This document shows positions 26,693 to 34,232 of a stretch of 64,000 nucleotides of DNA, one piece after another (the stretch's first letter is position 1; every line of letters begins with the position of its first letter). Source of the DNA: UBA4877 sp002399285 (GTDB taxonomy: Bacteria; Bacillota; Thermoanaerobacteria; Thermoanaerobacterales; UBA4877). Made by a program: the position numbers and the translations under genes. The stretch is from the NCBI GenBank assembly GCA_036771835.1, contig DAIPGN010000008.1:51072-115071 (forward strand), in the 5' to 3' direction. The notes below the pieces were generated by a model. That model searched no databases. It had not been told where the DNA came from and worked only from the letters and a program-made list of their open reading frames with translations.

Positions 26693-26812
26693 AAACTACT
26701 CCGTTCCCGGCGTGTGCCTGCGGATATCGAAGTCGTTTTCATACGGTATCGGGTACTGCGGCATACTTTCACCGTCTATCCTTTGGACTTAATCTGCCCT
26801 TGATATTATTCT
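26693..26812 (-). promoter_or_regulatory. Divergent second cobalamin-type riboswitch directly before cbiQ
   Basis: Minus-strand sequence aligns element by element with the canonical aptamer upstream: AAAGGATAGACGGTGAAAG for AAGGGAA..CGGTGAAAAT, GCAGTACCCGATACCGTA for GCAGCCCCCGCTACTGTA, CCGCAGG for CCACTGG, GGGAACGG for GGGAAGG, and GAGCCAAGCGGTTTGCC for GAGTCAGGAGACCTGCC. The outer pairing GGCAGA/TTTGCC is kept. It lies downstream of the terminator of the first riboswitch. It may be an altered-specificity aptamer or a decaying duplicate. Confidence 0.7.
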
Positions 26813-26815
26813 TAT

Positions 26816-26849
26816 ATATAAAAAAACTCCTGCACAGCAGGAGTTTTTT
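26816..26849 (-). terminator. Intrinsic terminator of the canonical cbiQOMN riboswitch
   Basis: A 13-bp stem (arms 26837-26849 and 26821-26833) with a 3-base loop, whose 3' arm ends in a T run continuing to TATATA on the minus strand. It lies between the two aptamers, about 80 bases after the first. Confidence 0.9.
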
Positions 26850-26928
26850 CCATAGTTAAACTGCCTCAAGCAATCGCTTGATCCCAATGTAGCACTTACT
26901 TCCCACCGAAGCAATACCGTGACCTTTC

Positions 26929-27072
26929 GGGCAGGTCTCCTGACTCACGCATCATCCTCCTCCGTCCTTCCCAGCTAATATGCCAGTGGATTACGGAATC
27001 GTCCTCGTATACAGTAGCGGGGGCTGCAGCGGATTTTCACCGCTTTCCCTTTTAAACTAAGTACCCGGAAGC
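26929..27072 (-). promoter_or_regulatory. Cobalamin riboswitch upstream of cbiQOMN
   Basis: The minus strand contains AAGGGAAAGCGGTGAAAATC, GCAGCCCCCGCTACTGT, CCACTGGC, GGGAAGG and GAGTCAGGAGACCTGCC in order. It is almost identical over the core to the aptamer at 21591-21737. It should repress cobalt import when cobalamin is plentiful, through the terminator at 26816-26849. Confidence 0.95.
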
Positions 27073-27095
27073 TATTATTAAATTAAATTAGATTA

Positions 27096-27124
27096 ATTAT
27101 ATCAATTTGTCCAATATAAATCAA
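27096..27124 (-). promoter_or_regulatory. Sigma-A promoter of the cbiQOMN transcript
   Basis: TTGATT, 17-base spacer, TATAAT on the minus strand just upstream of the riboswitch. Box sequences and spacing match the promoter at 21754-21782. Confidence 0.75.
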
Positions 27125-27167
27125 TAAGCAGAAATTTTGATCACAAGACTGCCAGTCTGTCTTTAAT

Positions 27168-27905
27168 CTATTTATCCGGTTCCCATCTATTATAATCGGA
27201 ATTCATAATGACGATATCCACCCTGCGGTTCAGCCTTCTGTTGCTCTCGCTGTCATTTGCAGCTGCAGGCCGATACTGCCCATACCCGGTGGCCGATATT
27301 TTTTCCGGATTCAGCTTCACATCATTGACCAAAATTTCAACAACATTTGTAGCCCTGATAACGGAAAGTTCCCAGTTTGACTGGAATCTCTGGTCATGTA
27401 TGGGCACATCGTCGGTAAAGCCCTCTACCCTTATGTAATTTGATATGTGCTTCAGCATGTTTCCTATCTTTATTAACGAAGCCATCTGCTCCGGCCTTAC
27501 ATCGGCGGAACCGGTATCAAATAGTATATTATCATCGAGACTTATGACCAGTCCCCGCTCGTCCATTTCGTATGTGACCATATCCTGCAGGTTGTTTTTC
27601 TTAATGATGCTGTCCAGATCAGATGCTATCGTGTCCTCAGTCTTTACATCCATGGGAACATAATTGCCGTCCAATATACCGTTGCCTCCATCCAATATAC
27701 CGCCTCCGCCGCCTAATCCTATAACGTCGGTCCCACTTAACGAGCTGTTGAGCGATGTAGCCATCTTGTTAAACTTGTTCGAGTTGACCGTACTCATCGT
27801 ATACATGATTATAAAAAATATCATCAGAAGAGTTATCATATCCGAATATGTGAGCAGCCATCTGTCATTCTTAGAGTTTTTCTCATCGTTATTTTTCTTC
27901 AGCAT
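27168..27905 (-). CDS. motB: Flagellar motor stator protein MotB
   Basis: MotB anchors the stator to peptidoglycan and forms the ion channel with MotA. The 245-residue protein has one N-terminal helix with the ion-carrying Asp in LLTYSDMITLLMIFFIIMYT. A glycine-rich linker (GLGGGGGILDGGNGILDG) follows, then a C-terminal OmpA-like domain (FTDDVPIHDQRFQSNWELSVIRATNVV, GYGQYRPAAANDSESNRRLNRRVDI). It overlaps motA by 17 bases, as usual for this pair. Confidence 0.95.
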   Translation of the reverse strand: MLKKNNDEKNSKNDRWLLTYSDMITLLMIFFIIMYTMSTVNSNKFNKMATSLNSSLSGTDVIGLGGGGGILDGGNGILDGNYVPMDVKTEDTIASDLDSIIKKNNLQDMVTYEMDERGLVISLDDNILFDTGSADVRPEQMASLIKIGNMLKHISNYIRVEGFTDDVPIHDQRFQSNWELSVIRATNVVEILVNDVKLNPEKISATGYGQYRPAAANDSESNRRLNRRVDIVIMNSDYNRWEPDK

Positions 27906-28704
27906 TTATGGCTTCACCTTCCGGCAGAGGGTTTCCCGCTTTATATTCTTGTCCCTCCAAGAATGTCATCAACTTCTTCTCAATGATCTTAGGGTTCTCA
28001 CCCGTATGCAGAGACAGACAGCCCTCCAGCATCATCTCTCTGGCAGTGGTTATTGCCTGCGCCTTATTTTTTAGCTTCTCCGCAATAGGGAGCCAAAACA
28101 AGTTGGCCAGGCCTACGCCGTAGAGCGTGGCAATAAAAGCTACGGCTATGGACGGTCCCAAGGTCTCGGGCTTATCCAAATTGCCCAGTACGTGGACCAG
28201 ACCCATGACAGTACCTATAATGCCCATCGTCGGCGAATAGCCGCCCGCCGATTCAAAAATGGCGGCTTCTCTTTTTAAAGACCTATCCTGAATATATATT
28301 CTGTTTTCCATTGTCTCCTTGATCAACTCTATATCAATACCATCGACCACTAATTCCAGGCTCTCCTTTAAAATAGGGTCGTACTTATTAATTTCCTCGG
28401 ACTGTATATTGGCCTCCAGGCTGAGCAGGCCATTGCTTCTTGCATGCTGTGACAAATCGAGAAAATAATTTATGATACCCTTGTAATCGATGGTTTCCTC
28501 TTTAAAAGCCCTTCCTATAAGTTTGGGGACCTTTGCAATATCCTTCTTGGGATATGATATCATCGTGGCCCCGATAGTACCGCCTAAAACAATGATACCG
28601 GCCGATACACCGATCAGCGACGCAACCGAGCCGCCTTCCAAAACAAAAGCCACAATCAAAGAACTGATTCCCACAACAATTCCCAATAGAGTAGTTACAT
28701 CCAA
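27889..28704 (-). CDS. motA: Flagellar motor stator protein MotA
   Basis: The 271-residue membrane protein has helices at both ends and a large cytoplasmic loop. Signatures are LIGVSAGIIVLGGTIGATMISYP, IFESAGGYSPTMGIIGTVMGLVHVLGNLDKPETLGPSIAVAFIATLYGVG. The Pro residues around YSPTMG and in the last helix are characteristic. It pairs with MotB to couple ion flow to flagellar rotation. GGGGCGATCAATTTTGG precedes ATG 28704. No clear sigma-D promoter is visible. Confidence 0.95.
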   Translation of the reverse strand: MDVTTLLGIVVGISSLIVAFVLEGGSVASLIGVSAGIIVLGGTIGATMISYPKKDIAKVPKLIGRAFKEETIDYKGIINYFLDLSQHARSNGLLSLEANIQSEEINKYDPILKESLELVVDGIDIELIKETMENRIYIQDRSLKREAAIFESAGGYSPTMGIIGTVMGLVHVLGNLDKPETLGPSIAVAFIATLYGVGLANLFWLPIAEKLKNKAQAITTAREMMLEGCLSLHTGENPKIIEKKLMTFLEGQEYKAGNPLPEGEAINAEEK

Positions 28705-28897
28705 AATTGATCGCCCCTTTTTCTTTTGCGTCGTTCACTTATATTATATAATTAATTTCATAAAATACTATAAAATCTTTTAAATTTTTTCCTATATATA
28801 ATAAAATTTGAAATGGAGACACTATATTACAGAAAGTGACAACTTTTTATATACGCGGTTTGTCAGCTGCGTAAACAAATTTTTTAACCGATACAGC

Positions 28898-28926
28898 TTG
28901 ACAGACTGAGCGTGCGGTAATATAAT
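28898..28926 (+). promoter_or_regulatory. Consensus sigma-A promoter of the peroxide operon
   Basis: TTGACA at 28898-28903, a 17-base spacer and TATAAT at 28921-28926: a perfect match to the consensus. It lies about 45 bases upstream of the peroxidase gene. Confidence 0.9.
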
Positions 28927-28955
28927 AATTTTGCACAATATAATTGCTAAAAATT
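28927..28955 (+). promoter_or_regulatory. Candidate OhrR operator overlapping the transcription start
   Basis: A 29-base dyad centred on 28941 has outer arms AATTTT/AAAATT and inner arms CAAT/ATTG, all ten arm positions pairing. It starts at the first base after the -10 box, where a bound repressor would block initiation. The operon ends with an OhrR-like gene, so autoregulation is the natural reading. Confidence 0.65.
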
Positions 28956-28971
28956 AATAGGAGGAGATATC

Positions 28972-29514
28972 ATGTCGGTTTACGATTATGAATACACGTC
29001 GATCGAAAACAAACCGGTACAAATGTCCATAAACAAGGGAAAGGTGCTGCTTATTGTCAATACGGCAAGCAAGTGCGGATTTACGCCCCAGTACAAAGGG
29101 CTTGAAGAGCTCTATCAGAAATATAACGACCGGGGTTTTACGGTGATCGGCTTTCCTTGCAATCAGTTTATGGAGCAGGAACCGGGAAGCAATGAAGAGA
29201 TCTCGGAGTTCTGTTCGGTGCGCTACGGCGTTACGTTCCCGTTGTCGCAAAAGGTCGACGTCCGCGATGATACGGCCATACCCCTTTATAAATATTTAAC
29301 TTCACAGAAAGATTTTCAGGGATTGGGCAGCGGCATAAAGGCCAAATCCATGGAGGTCATGCTGAAGGCCAGATATAAGGACGGTTACGCCGATCCGCAG
29401 ATCAAATGGAACTTTACCAAATTTCTCATAGACCGTGAGGGAAACGTGGTTTCGCGTTACGAACCGACGGTCGTGCCGGAAGACATCGCCGGCGATATTG
29501 AAAAACTGTTGTGA
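28972..29514 (+). CDS. Glutathione peroxidase family thiol peroxidase
   Basis: The 180-residue protein has the family layout: NTASKCGFTPQY with the peroxidatic Cys (residue 35, not selenocysteine), GFPCNQF with the Gln and resolving-Cys region, and IKWNFTKFLIDREG with the Trp and Asn. Bacterial Cys-type members normally use thioredoxin rather than glutathione. AGGAGGAGATATC precedes the ATG. It is the first gene of an operon with a flavodoxin-like protein and OhrR, behind a strong promoter. Confidence 0.93.
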   Translation: MSVYDYEYTSIENKPVQMSINKGKVLLIVNTASKCGFTPQYKGLEELYQKYNDRGFTVIGFPCNQFMEQEPGSNEEISEFCSVRYGVTFPLSQKVDVRDDTAIPLYKYLTSQKDFQGLGSGIKAKSMEVMLKARYKDGYADPQIKWNFTKFLIDREGNVVSRYEPTVVPEDIAGDIEKLL

Positions 29515-29528
29515 GGAGAATGTAAAAT

Positions 29529-29951
29529 ATGAACAGAGTCATATATGTTTCCAGAGGCGGTAATACCAAAAAAATTGCAGGCGCCGTGGCGAAAGGAGCC
29601 GGCGTGTCCGCCGCCCCCATAGAAGAGTTCGATACGTTGCAAAGCTCGGATATCCTTTTTGTCGGCGCTTCCATTTACGCGGGATCTATCGACGGCAAAC
29701 TGCGTAAACTTTTGAAAGGCTTGCAGCCGTCACAGGTGAAGAGTGTCGCCGTATTCGGCACGTCGGCAGGCAATAAGTCCGCGCGGCAGGAGATCAAATC
29801 GATTCTTGAACCAAAGGGCATAACAGTCCTGAACGAAGAGTTTCATTGCAGGGGTTCTTTCCTGTTTGCCAATAGAGGGCGTCCCAATGAAGAGGATATG
29901 AGACAGGCAGAAGACTTTGCAAAAAGGGTCTGCAATGATGGGAATGAATGA
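29529..29951 (+). CDS. Flavodoxin-like protein
   Basis: The 140-residue protein begins MNRVIYVSRGGNTKKIAGAVAKGAG, a phosphate-binding loop of the flavodoxin fold. ILFVGASIYAGSIDGKL and VAVFGTSAGNKSARQEI then form the second and third FMN-contact regions. It is probably an FMN electron carrier or small reductase for the peroxidase system. That role is inferred from the operon. Its 3' end overlaps the ohrR start by 17 bases. Confidence 0.85.
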   Translation: MNRVIYVSRGGNTKKIAGAVAKGAGVSAAPIEEFDTLQSSDILFVGASIYAGSIDGKLRKLLKGLQPSQVKSVAVFGTSAGNKSARQEIKSILEPKGITVLNEEFHCRGSFLFANRGRPNEEDMRQAEDFAKRVCNDGNE

Positions 29952-30372
29952 TGATATCCTGAAGTTGGAAAACCAACTTTGCTTTCCGCTCTATGCCGCA
30001 TCCAAAAAAGTCGTGAATCTGTACAAGCCTTTTCTCGATAAGGTAGATCTGACCTATACCCAGTACATTACCATGATGGTACTGTGGGAATATAAAGGCA
30101 TGGGTGTGAAGGAGCTCGGAAGACATCTGTATCTTGATTCAGGCACGTTGACTCCGCTGTTAAAGCGCCTTGAAGGCAAGGGCCTTGTTAGGCGTGAACG
30201 CTCCAGGGAAGATGAGCGCTTAGTAAATATCACCATCACGGAAGCCGGGGAAAAGCTTAAGCAAAAAGCAATAGAGATACCTGTGGAAATGGGAAAGTGT
30301 ATATCGCTGTCCCGGGAAGAAGCGGCCACGCTGTATTCTCTTCTATACAAGCTGCTGGGACAGGGTGAATGA
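29935..30372 (+). CDS. ohrR: Organic hydroperoxide sensor, OhrR-type MarR regulator
   Basis: The 145-residue winged-helix regulator contains LENQLCFPLYAASKKVVNLYKPFLD, in which the single Cys (residue 16) matches the reactive Cys of OhrR. The HTH and wing are in MGVKELGRHLYLDSGTLTPLLKRLEGKGLVRRERSREDERLV. Oxidation of the Cys releases the repressor from DNA. I chose ATG 29935, which overlaps the flavodoxin gene; ATG 29938 and 29944 are alternatives. The dyad at 28927-28955 is its likely operator. Confidence 0.9.
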   Translation: MMGMNDDILKLENQLCFPLYAASKKVVNLYKPFLDKVDLTYTQYITMMVLWEYKGMGVKELGRHLYLDSGTLTPLLKRLEGKGLVRRERSREDERLVNITITEAGEKLKQKAIEIPVEMGKCISLSREEAATLYSLLYKLLGQGE

Positions 30373-30462
30373 TAATAAGTGGAAGGCAGCTATTATTCAA
30401 CTACTTCCCAGAACCCTAGATCTAAATAATATGCATAGGCCAATCGAATATACTTATACAAA

Positions 30463-30490
30463 ATGCCATGCGGCTTTTACCGCATGGCAT
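30463..30490. terminator. Bidirectional terminator between ohrR and the tRNA genes
   Basis: An 11-bp perfect stem (ATGCCATGCGG/CCGCATGGCAT) with a 7-base loop. A short T-rich tail follows on both strands. It serves the peroxide operon (+) and the tRNA-Ser genes (-). Confidence 0.8.
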
Positions 30491-30508
30491 CTATTTTAGT
30501 CAAATTAA

Positions 30509-30599
30509 TGGCGGAGGAGGAGGGACTCGAACCCTCGCGCCGCTTACACGACCTACAGTCTTAGCAAGACCGCCCCTTCACCGACTTGGGTACTCCTCC
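30509..30599 (-). tRNA. tRNA-Ser (GCT)
   Basis: The minus strand folds as a class II tRNA. The 7-bp acceptor GGAGGAG/CTCCTCC is followed by G and an encoded CCA. The anticodon loop is TTGCTAA between CGGTC and GACTG, the variable arm is long, and the T arm contains GGTTCGAGTCC. The anticodon GCT reads AGC/AGT. Confidence 0.95.
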
Positions 30600-30632
30600 A
30601 TAATCCGCTACGATAAGAAAATATTTAGTTGA

Positions 30633-30721
30633 TGGCGGAGAGGGTGGGATTCGAACCCACGGCCCCTTGCGGAGACACTGGTTTTCAAGACCAGCTCCTT
30701 AAACCTCTCGGACACCTCTCC
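30633..30721 (-). tRNA. tRNA-Ser (TGA)
   Basis: Minus strand: acceptor GGAGAGG/CCTCTCC with G and encoded CCA, anticodon arm CTGGT-CTTGAAA-ACCAG giving anticodon TGA, a long variable arm and T arm GGGTTCGAATCCC. It is tandem with tRNA-Ser (GCT), 33 bases upstream of it. Confidence 0.95.
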
Positions 30722-30796
30722 GAGCGACACCACAAAGTATAGCATAAATAAATTTGGGTGTCAATACTCTTCGCCCGCACTATACGGCATAGATCA

Positions 30797-31891
30797 TTAC
30801 AGCTGCCGCCCTATGTCATCATAGAATTCTTCCGTATTCCTGATCATGTCGGCGGACCTGAAGCCGTTTTTGGCTATGTCGTATCCCTTCTCAGCAATTT
30901 CCTCAGATTTATCCGGGTTGTCCAGCAGATATTTCATAGCGGCATATAGCTCCATATAGTCGCCCGGCCTTACCAATATGCCCCCCAGTCCGCCGCACAG
31001 CGCCTCGGGTATTCCGCCCGCCCTCGATGCCACGCAGGGCACTCTAGAAGCCATGGCCTCCAGTAGAGAAACGCCCAGGCCCTCTTTCAAGGAAGGCAAT
31101 ACAAACATATCGCATCCCGAGATCAGCATTCCCGCATTTTCTCTGTAACCCGCAAATATGAGCCTGTCTGCCAGGCCAAGCTCTCCGGCCAGGCCCTTAA
31201 GGTATCCCGCCTGCGGTCCGTCTCCTATAACTATGAAATATACGTTATCCCTTTCCCTTGCGAGCAGCGACGCGGCCCTTATGAAATATTCCACGCCCTT
31301 GTCGCGCACAAGCCGCGCTACGCAGATGATAAGCCTGTCGCCGCCGATATCGTATTCTTCTCTCAAGACCGCCCGCCGTTCTTGGAAAAGACCGTCATCT
31401 ATGCCGTTATAGATGACCCTGATCCTGCTCCTGTCTATACCCATACTGCCGGCGCTGTCCCGCAGCGCCTGCGAGACGGCTATGGAACCCAGCATACGGG
31501 CGCCGAAGCGCATTTCCGCATGCCTGAACCCAAATGCCTTAAATCCCCTGTCGGGGGGAAAATTATGTATGGTCATGATACACGGCTCCCCCGAAAGCTG
31601 AGCCGTCAGTCCCGCCACAAACCCATGGGCGTGGACAAGGTCAATGCCCTCATCCCCCACTAATTTTTTAAGAGCCTCAGCCGCCTCCCATATCCTGCCC
31701 GGCGACGAGCCGTCACATATATCCAGAGGAAAATACCTAATGCCCAGCTCCTTGAGACATCCTGTTTCCCGATCGTCAAAGGATGCCGCGATCTCCATGT
31801 CATACCTGGATCTATCCAATTCCCTTGCCAGTGTCAATACATGATTTTTTAATCCCCCTTCACTCCTCCTCACCAGTTGGAGTATTTTCAT
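30797..31891 (-). CDS. GT4-family glycosyltransferase
   Basis: The 364-residue GT-B glycosyltransferase opens MKILQLVRRSEGGLKNHVLTLA, the acceptor-side Gly-rich loop. Further motifs are HAHGFVAGL, RVIYNGIDDGLF, VARLVRDKGVEYFIRAA and the donor-binding E-x7-E segment SLKEGLGVSLLEAMASRVPCVAS. It transfers a sugar from a nucleotide donor to an unknown acceptor at the cytoplasmic face. Its start overlaps the upstream membrane protein gene by 32 bases, so the two probably share an envelope polymer pathway. Confidence 0.9.
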   Translation of the reverse strand: MKILQLVRRSEGGLKNHVLTLARELDRSRYDMEIAASFDDRETGCLKELGIRYFPLDICDGSSPGRIWEAAEALKKLVGDEGIDLVHAHGFVAGLTAQLSGEPCIMTIHNFPPDRGFKAFGFRHAEMRFGARMLGSIAVSQALRDSAGSMGIDRSRIRVIYNGIDDGLFQERRAVLREEYDIGGDRLIICVARLVRDKGVEYFIRAASLLARERDNVYFIVIGDGPQAGYLKGLAGELGLADRLIFAGYRENAGMLISGCDMFVLPSLKEGLGVSLLEAMASRVPCVASRAGGIPEALCGGLGGILVRPGDYMELYAAMKYLLDNPDKSEEIAEKGYDIAKNGFRSADMIRNTEEFYDDIGRQL

Positions 31892-34052
31892 TTTTATCCC
31901 TCTCTACCTGTTTATCTATAGATAGAACCACAATCGGCGGCACTATGAATATGATCAGCGTAGCAGCCGCCACAATGCCGGAGTCGTTCGCAATGAGGAC
32001 AAAAAATGTTCCTATGAGACCGCTTATCAGGCCCCTGTACAGATACGGGTTGTCGGCATATATGTGCTTCATCAGACCGGACGGTTTGTATGAAAGAGCC
32101 CCCAGCACAGCGATAGATGCCAGCATGACTCTGCTCCATATTGTATACTTTATCAGTCTGAGGTTGGTCGAAAGCTTCCTCAAAGCGATCTCATTCAAGG
32201 GCGCCAGTCCCTGCGAGGCTATATCCCTCCCCAACTCTCCCACATGGGTCGCCCCCAGAGACATGTCTACGGCGAACAGGCCGACGATCACCGCCACCGT
32301 CAATATGCCGGCATATACGACGTCTTTAAAGGATATCTTGTCTTTGAAGAACATTATTGCCATCACAAAGAGCGCCATCACCGCAGCCACCGTACCTCCG
32401 AGGTCCGCTCCATAATTCGGGGCAGCCATCAGAAAGGTTATGAAAAACATCACCGCCATATTGATATAACGCAGACCCTTCATCTTATTGTTATACTTAT
32501 CCGCGATGCCCGCAACGCTCAATATCGTCGAACCTATCAAGACGCCGGCATATTCGTTGCCCAATCCATAGTATCTTGCCCCTCCTATGGGATCGTATCC
32601 CAATATCGACGATTTCATAAGATTTGCGCCTGTAAGAAGGTCGACCGCTATGCCGGCCGTCGTTATGATGCCTATGAACGTCACTATGCTGTAACTGTCC
32701 TTGAAGATCAGCTTCAAAACGTACACCATGGCCGCCGACATCGCCGTAATGGCAAGCAGCATTACGGGCAGCGACCGTATGTCAAAAAGCGGAAGTATCA
32801 AGAGTATGAAAGGAACCAGCATATCCCCCATAAGCAGGTACTTTATTACGTACATCTGCTTTTTAAATACATACATAAAAAGCAGGGAAACCAGGAGTAT
32901 GCCTATCTGAACGCCCACATACCATTTTACCACGGTAGGCCTCAATACATGCACGGACGTTATCTTCTGATTAGTCTCATAGAGTGATCCGAAATTTCCC
33001 TGCCCGCCGTATCTAATGGTATGACCTATCATCCCCTCAGGCGTATCCTGCCCAAAATAATTGAGAATAGTCGAGGCGATGTCATAGTTGACCACTATCC
33101 CCGGCCTTTTTGCCGTATCCGAAACGAGATACCCGCTTTTAAGGCCCTGCCCCGCCGCAATGACGGGCGTGAGCATCTCCTGCTTCAGCATGGAATCCCT
33201 CCCCGGGTAAGGATTTGCGAACACTATCATGTCCTTCGAGACATCCGCCCTGTCCAGCAGCGTACCCACAAAATCGTCTATGCCCTTCAGTACCTCGGAC
33301 CTGACCTCAAGGCCCCTCTCCTCGGACGCAAAGCTCATAAAATCGTCGGCTCTGGCCATATCGCCCAGGTCTATAACGGTAAGCCCTCCTCTGCTCAGGG
33401 CTTCATCCAGTTTCTTATCAAGATATTTATAATCGGTCTTCAGCAAAAAGGGATATGTATCGTCCCGTACGTTCATTTTGCCGCTGACATCCCCGAATGG
33501 CACGACGCCGTTTTCATCCATCGCTATCAGCGGAGCGAACCTGTGGATATCATCCGGCCTGTCGCTGTTGCCCAGCACCGTCACAGGTATGCCGGCATCT
33601 TTGAGCAGCTCTCCCAAGAGGCCCGGCTTGATGTCTTCATTCAGCTTATCTATCTGCGTAATGCCCGGTACCACCACCTGGCCGCCCGGTTCTCTTCCCG
33701 TATATATCTTATAAAACTCCCCCGCCGTACCCGACTTGCTGTTTATATACGCCTCCCCGGAGTTGTATCCCTCCCCGGTCTGGATATCGGAGTATGCCCG
33801 TATGCCGGCTCCTATGGTCAGGAACGAACCCGGCTCGTTCTTAGGCGCCTGCGCGTTGATGTTCATGACCGCCATGCCGCCCATATCCATAAGGCGCTGT
33901 ATATTGGGAAGATCATTGTCTTTCAGGTCGTCCATACTCAGCCCGTTCGCCAGCACAAGGACAAAGTTTCCCGGGCTTTCCGCCCTTACCGGCACAGCCG
34001 CGCCGAATACCATCAAGAGGACAAATATGTATATGCCAAGCCGTTTCTTCAT
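31860..34052 (-). CDS. Membrane protein with extracytoplasmic alkaline-phosphatase-superfamily-like domain
   Basis: The 730-residue protein has a signal peptide (MKKRLGIYIFVLLMVFGAAVPVRA). An extracytoplasmic domain of about 350 residues resembles the alkaline phosphatase/phosphoglyceromutase superfamily: FVLVLANGLSMDDL at the usual metal/nucleophile position, LKDAGIPVTVLGNSD, and a late VNYDIASTILNYFGQ. About ten membrane helices follow to the C-terminus. The usual metal-binding Asp/His set is incomplete by eye, so catalysis is doubtful. Coupling to the GT4 gene suggests a role in surface-glycan synthesis or its control. Function unknown. Confidence 0.7.
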   Translation of the reverse strand: MKKRLGIYIFVLLMVFGAAVPVRAESPGNFVLVLANGLSMDDLKDNDLPNIQRLMDMGGMAVMNINAQAPKNEPGSFLTIGAGIRAYSDIQTGEGYNSGEAYINSKSGTAGEFYKIYTGREPGGQVVVPGITQIDKLNEDIKPGLLGELLKDAGIPVTVLGNSDRPDDIHRFAPLIAMDENGVVPFGDVSGKMNVRDDTYPFLLKTDYKYLDKKLDEALSRGGLTVIDLGDMARADDFMSFASEERGLEVRSEVLKGIDDFVGTLLDRADVSKDMIVFANPYPGRDSMLKQEMLTPVIAAGQGLKSGYLVSDTAKRPGIVVNYDIASTILNYFGQDTPEGMIGHTIRYGGQGNFGSLYETNQKITSVHVLRPTVVKWYVGVQIGILLVSLLFMYVFKKQMYVIKYLLMGDMLVPFILLILPLFDIRSLPVMLLAITAMSAAMVYVLKLIFKDSYSIVTFIGIITTAGIAVDLLTGANLMKSSILGYDPIGGARYYGLGNEYAGVLIGSTILSVAGIADKYNNKMKGLRYINMAVMFFITFLMAAPNYGADLGGTVAAVMALFVMAIMFFKDKISFKDVVYAGILTVAVIVGLFAVDMSLGATHVGELGRDIASQGLAPLNEIALRKLSTNLRLIKYTIWSRVMLASIAVLGALSYKPSGLMKHIYADNPYLYRGLISGLIGTFFVLIANDSGIVAAATLIIFIVPPIVVLSIDKQVERDKNENTPTGEEE

Positions 34053-34139
34053 GAGTTACCCTCCGCAACATCTTTATGATAACCCCTATTATATCATAAT
34101 AAAATCATACAGTGAAATATCATGCCAAATACTGTGATA

Positions 34140-34168
34140 TTGAAATAATGGCGGCAAAGCACTATAAT
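34140..34168 (+). promoter_or_regulatory. Sigma-A promoter of the M48 protease gene
   Basis: TTGAAA at 34140-34145, a 17-base spacer, TATAAT at 34163-34168, about 65 bases before the start codon. Confidence 0.75.
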
Positions 34169-34232
34169 CTTCTTAAAAGGAAAAAAATAGAAGAAATGAG
34201 TAAAAAATAATGAAATGAGGGGAAAATGAAAA

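Noticed and set aside
26626..26772. N-terminal extension of CbiQ to 26772
   Set aside because: The extra codons are the divergent cobalamin aptamer. Their translation does not resemble CbiQ.
33021..34079. Plus-strand open frame of about 350 codons opposite the phosphatase-fold membrane protein
   Set aside because: It is antisense to a gene with a signal peptide, membrane helices and overlap with the next gene, and no family signature is seen.
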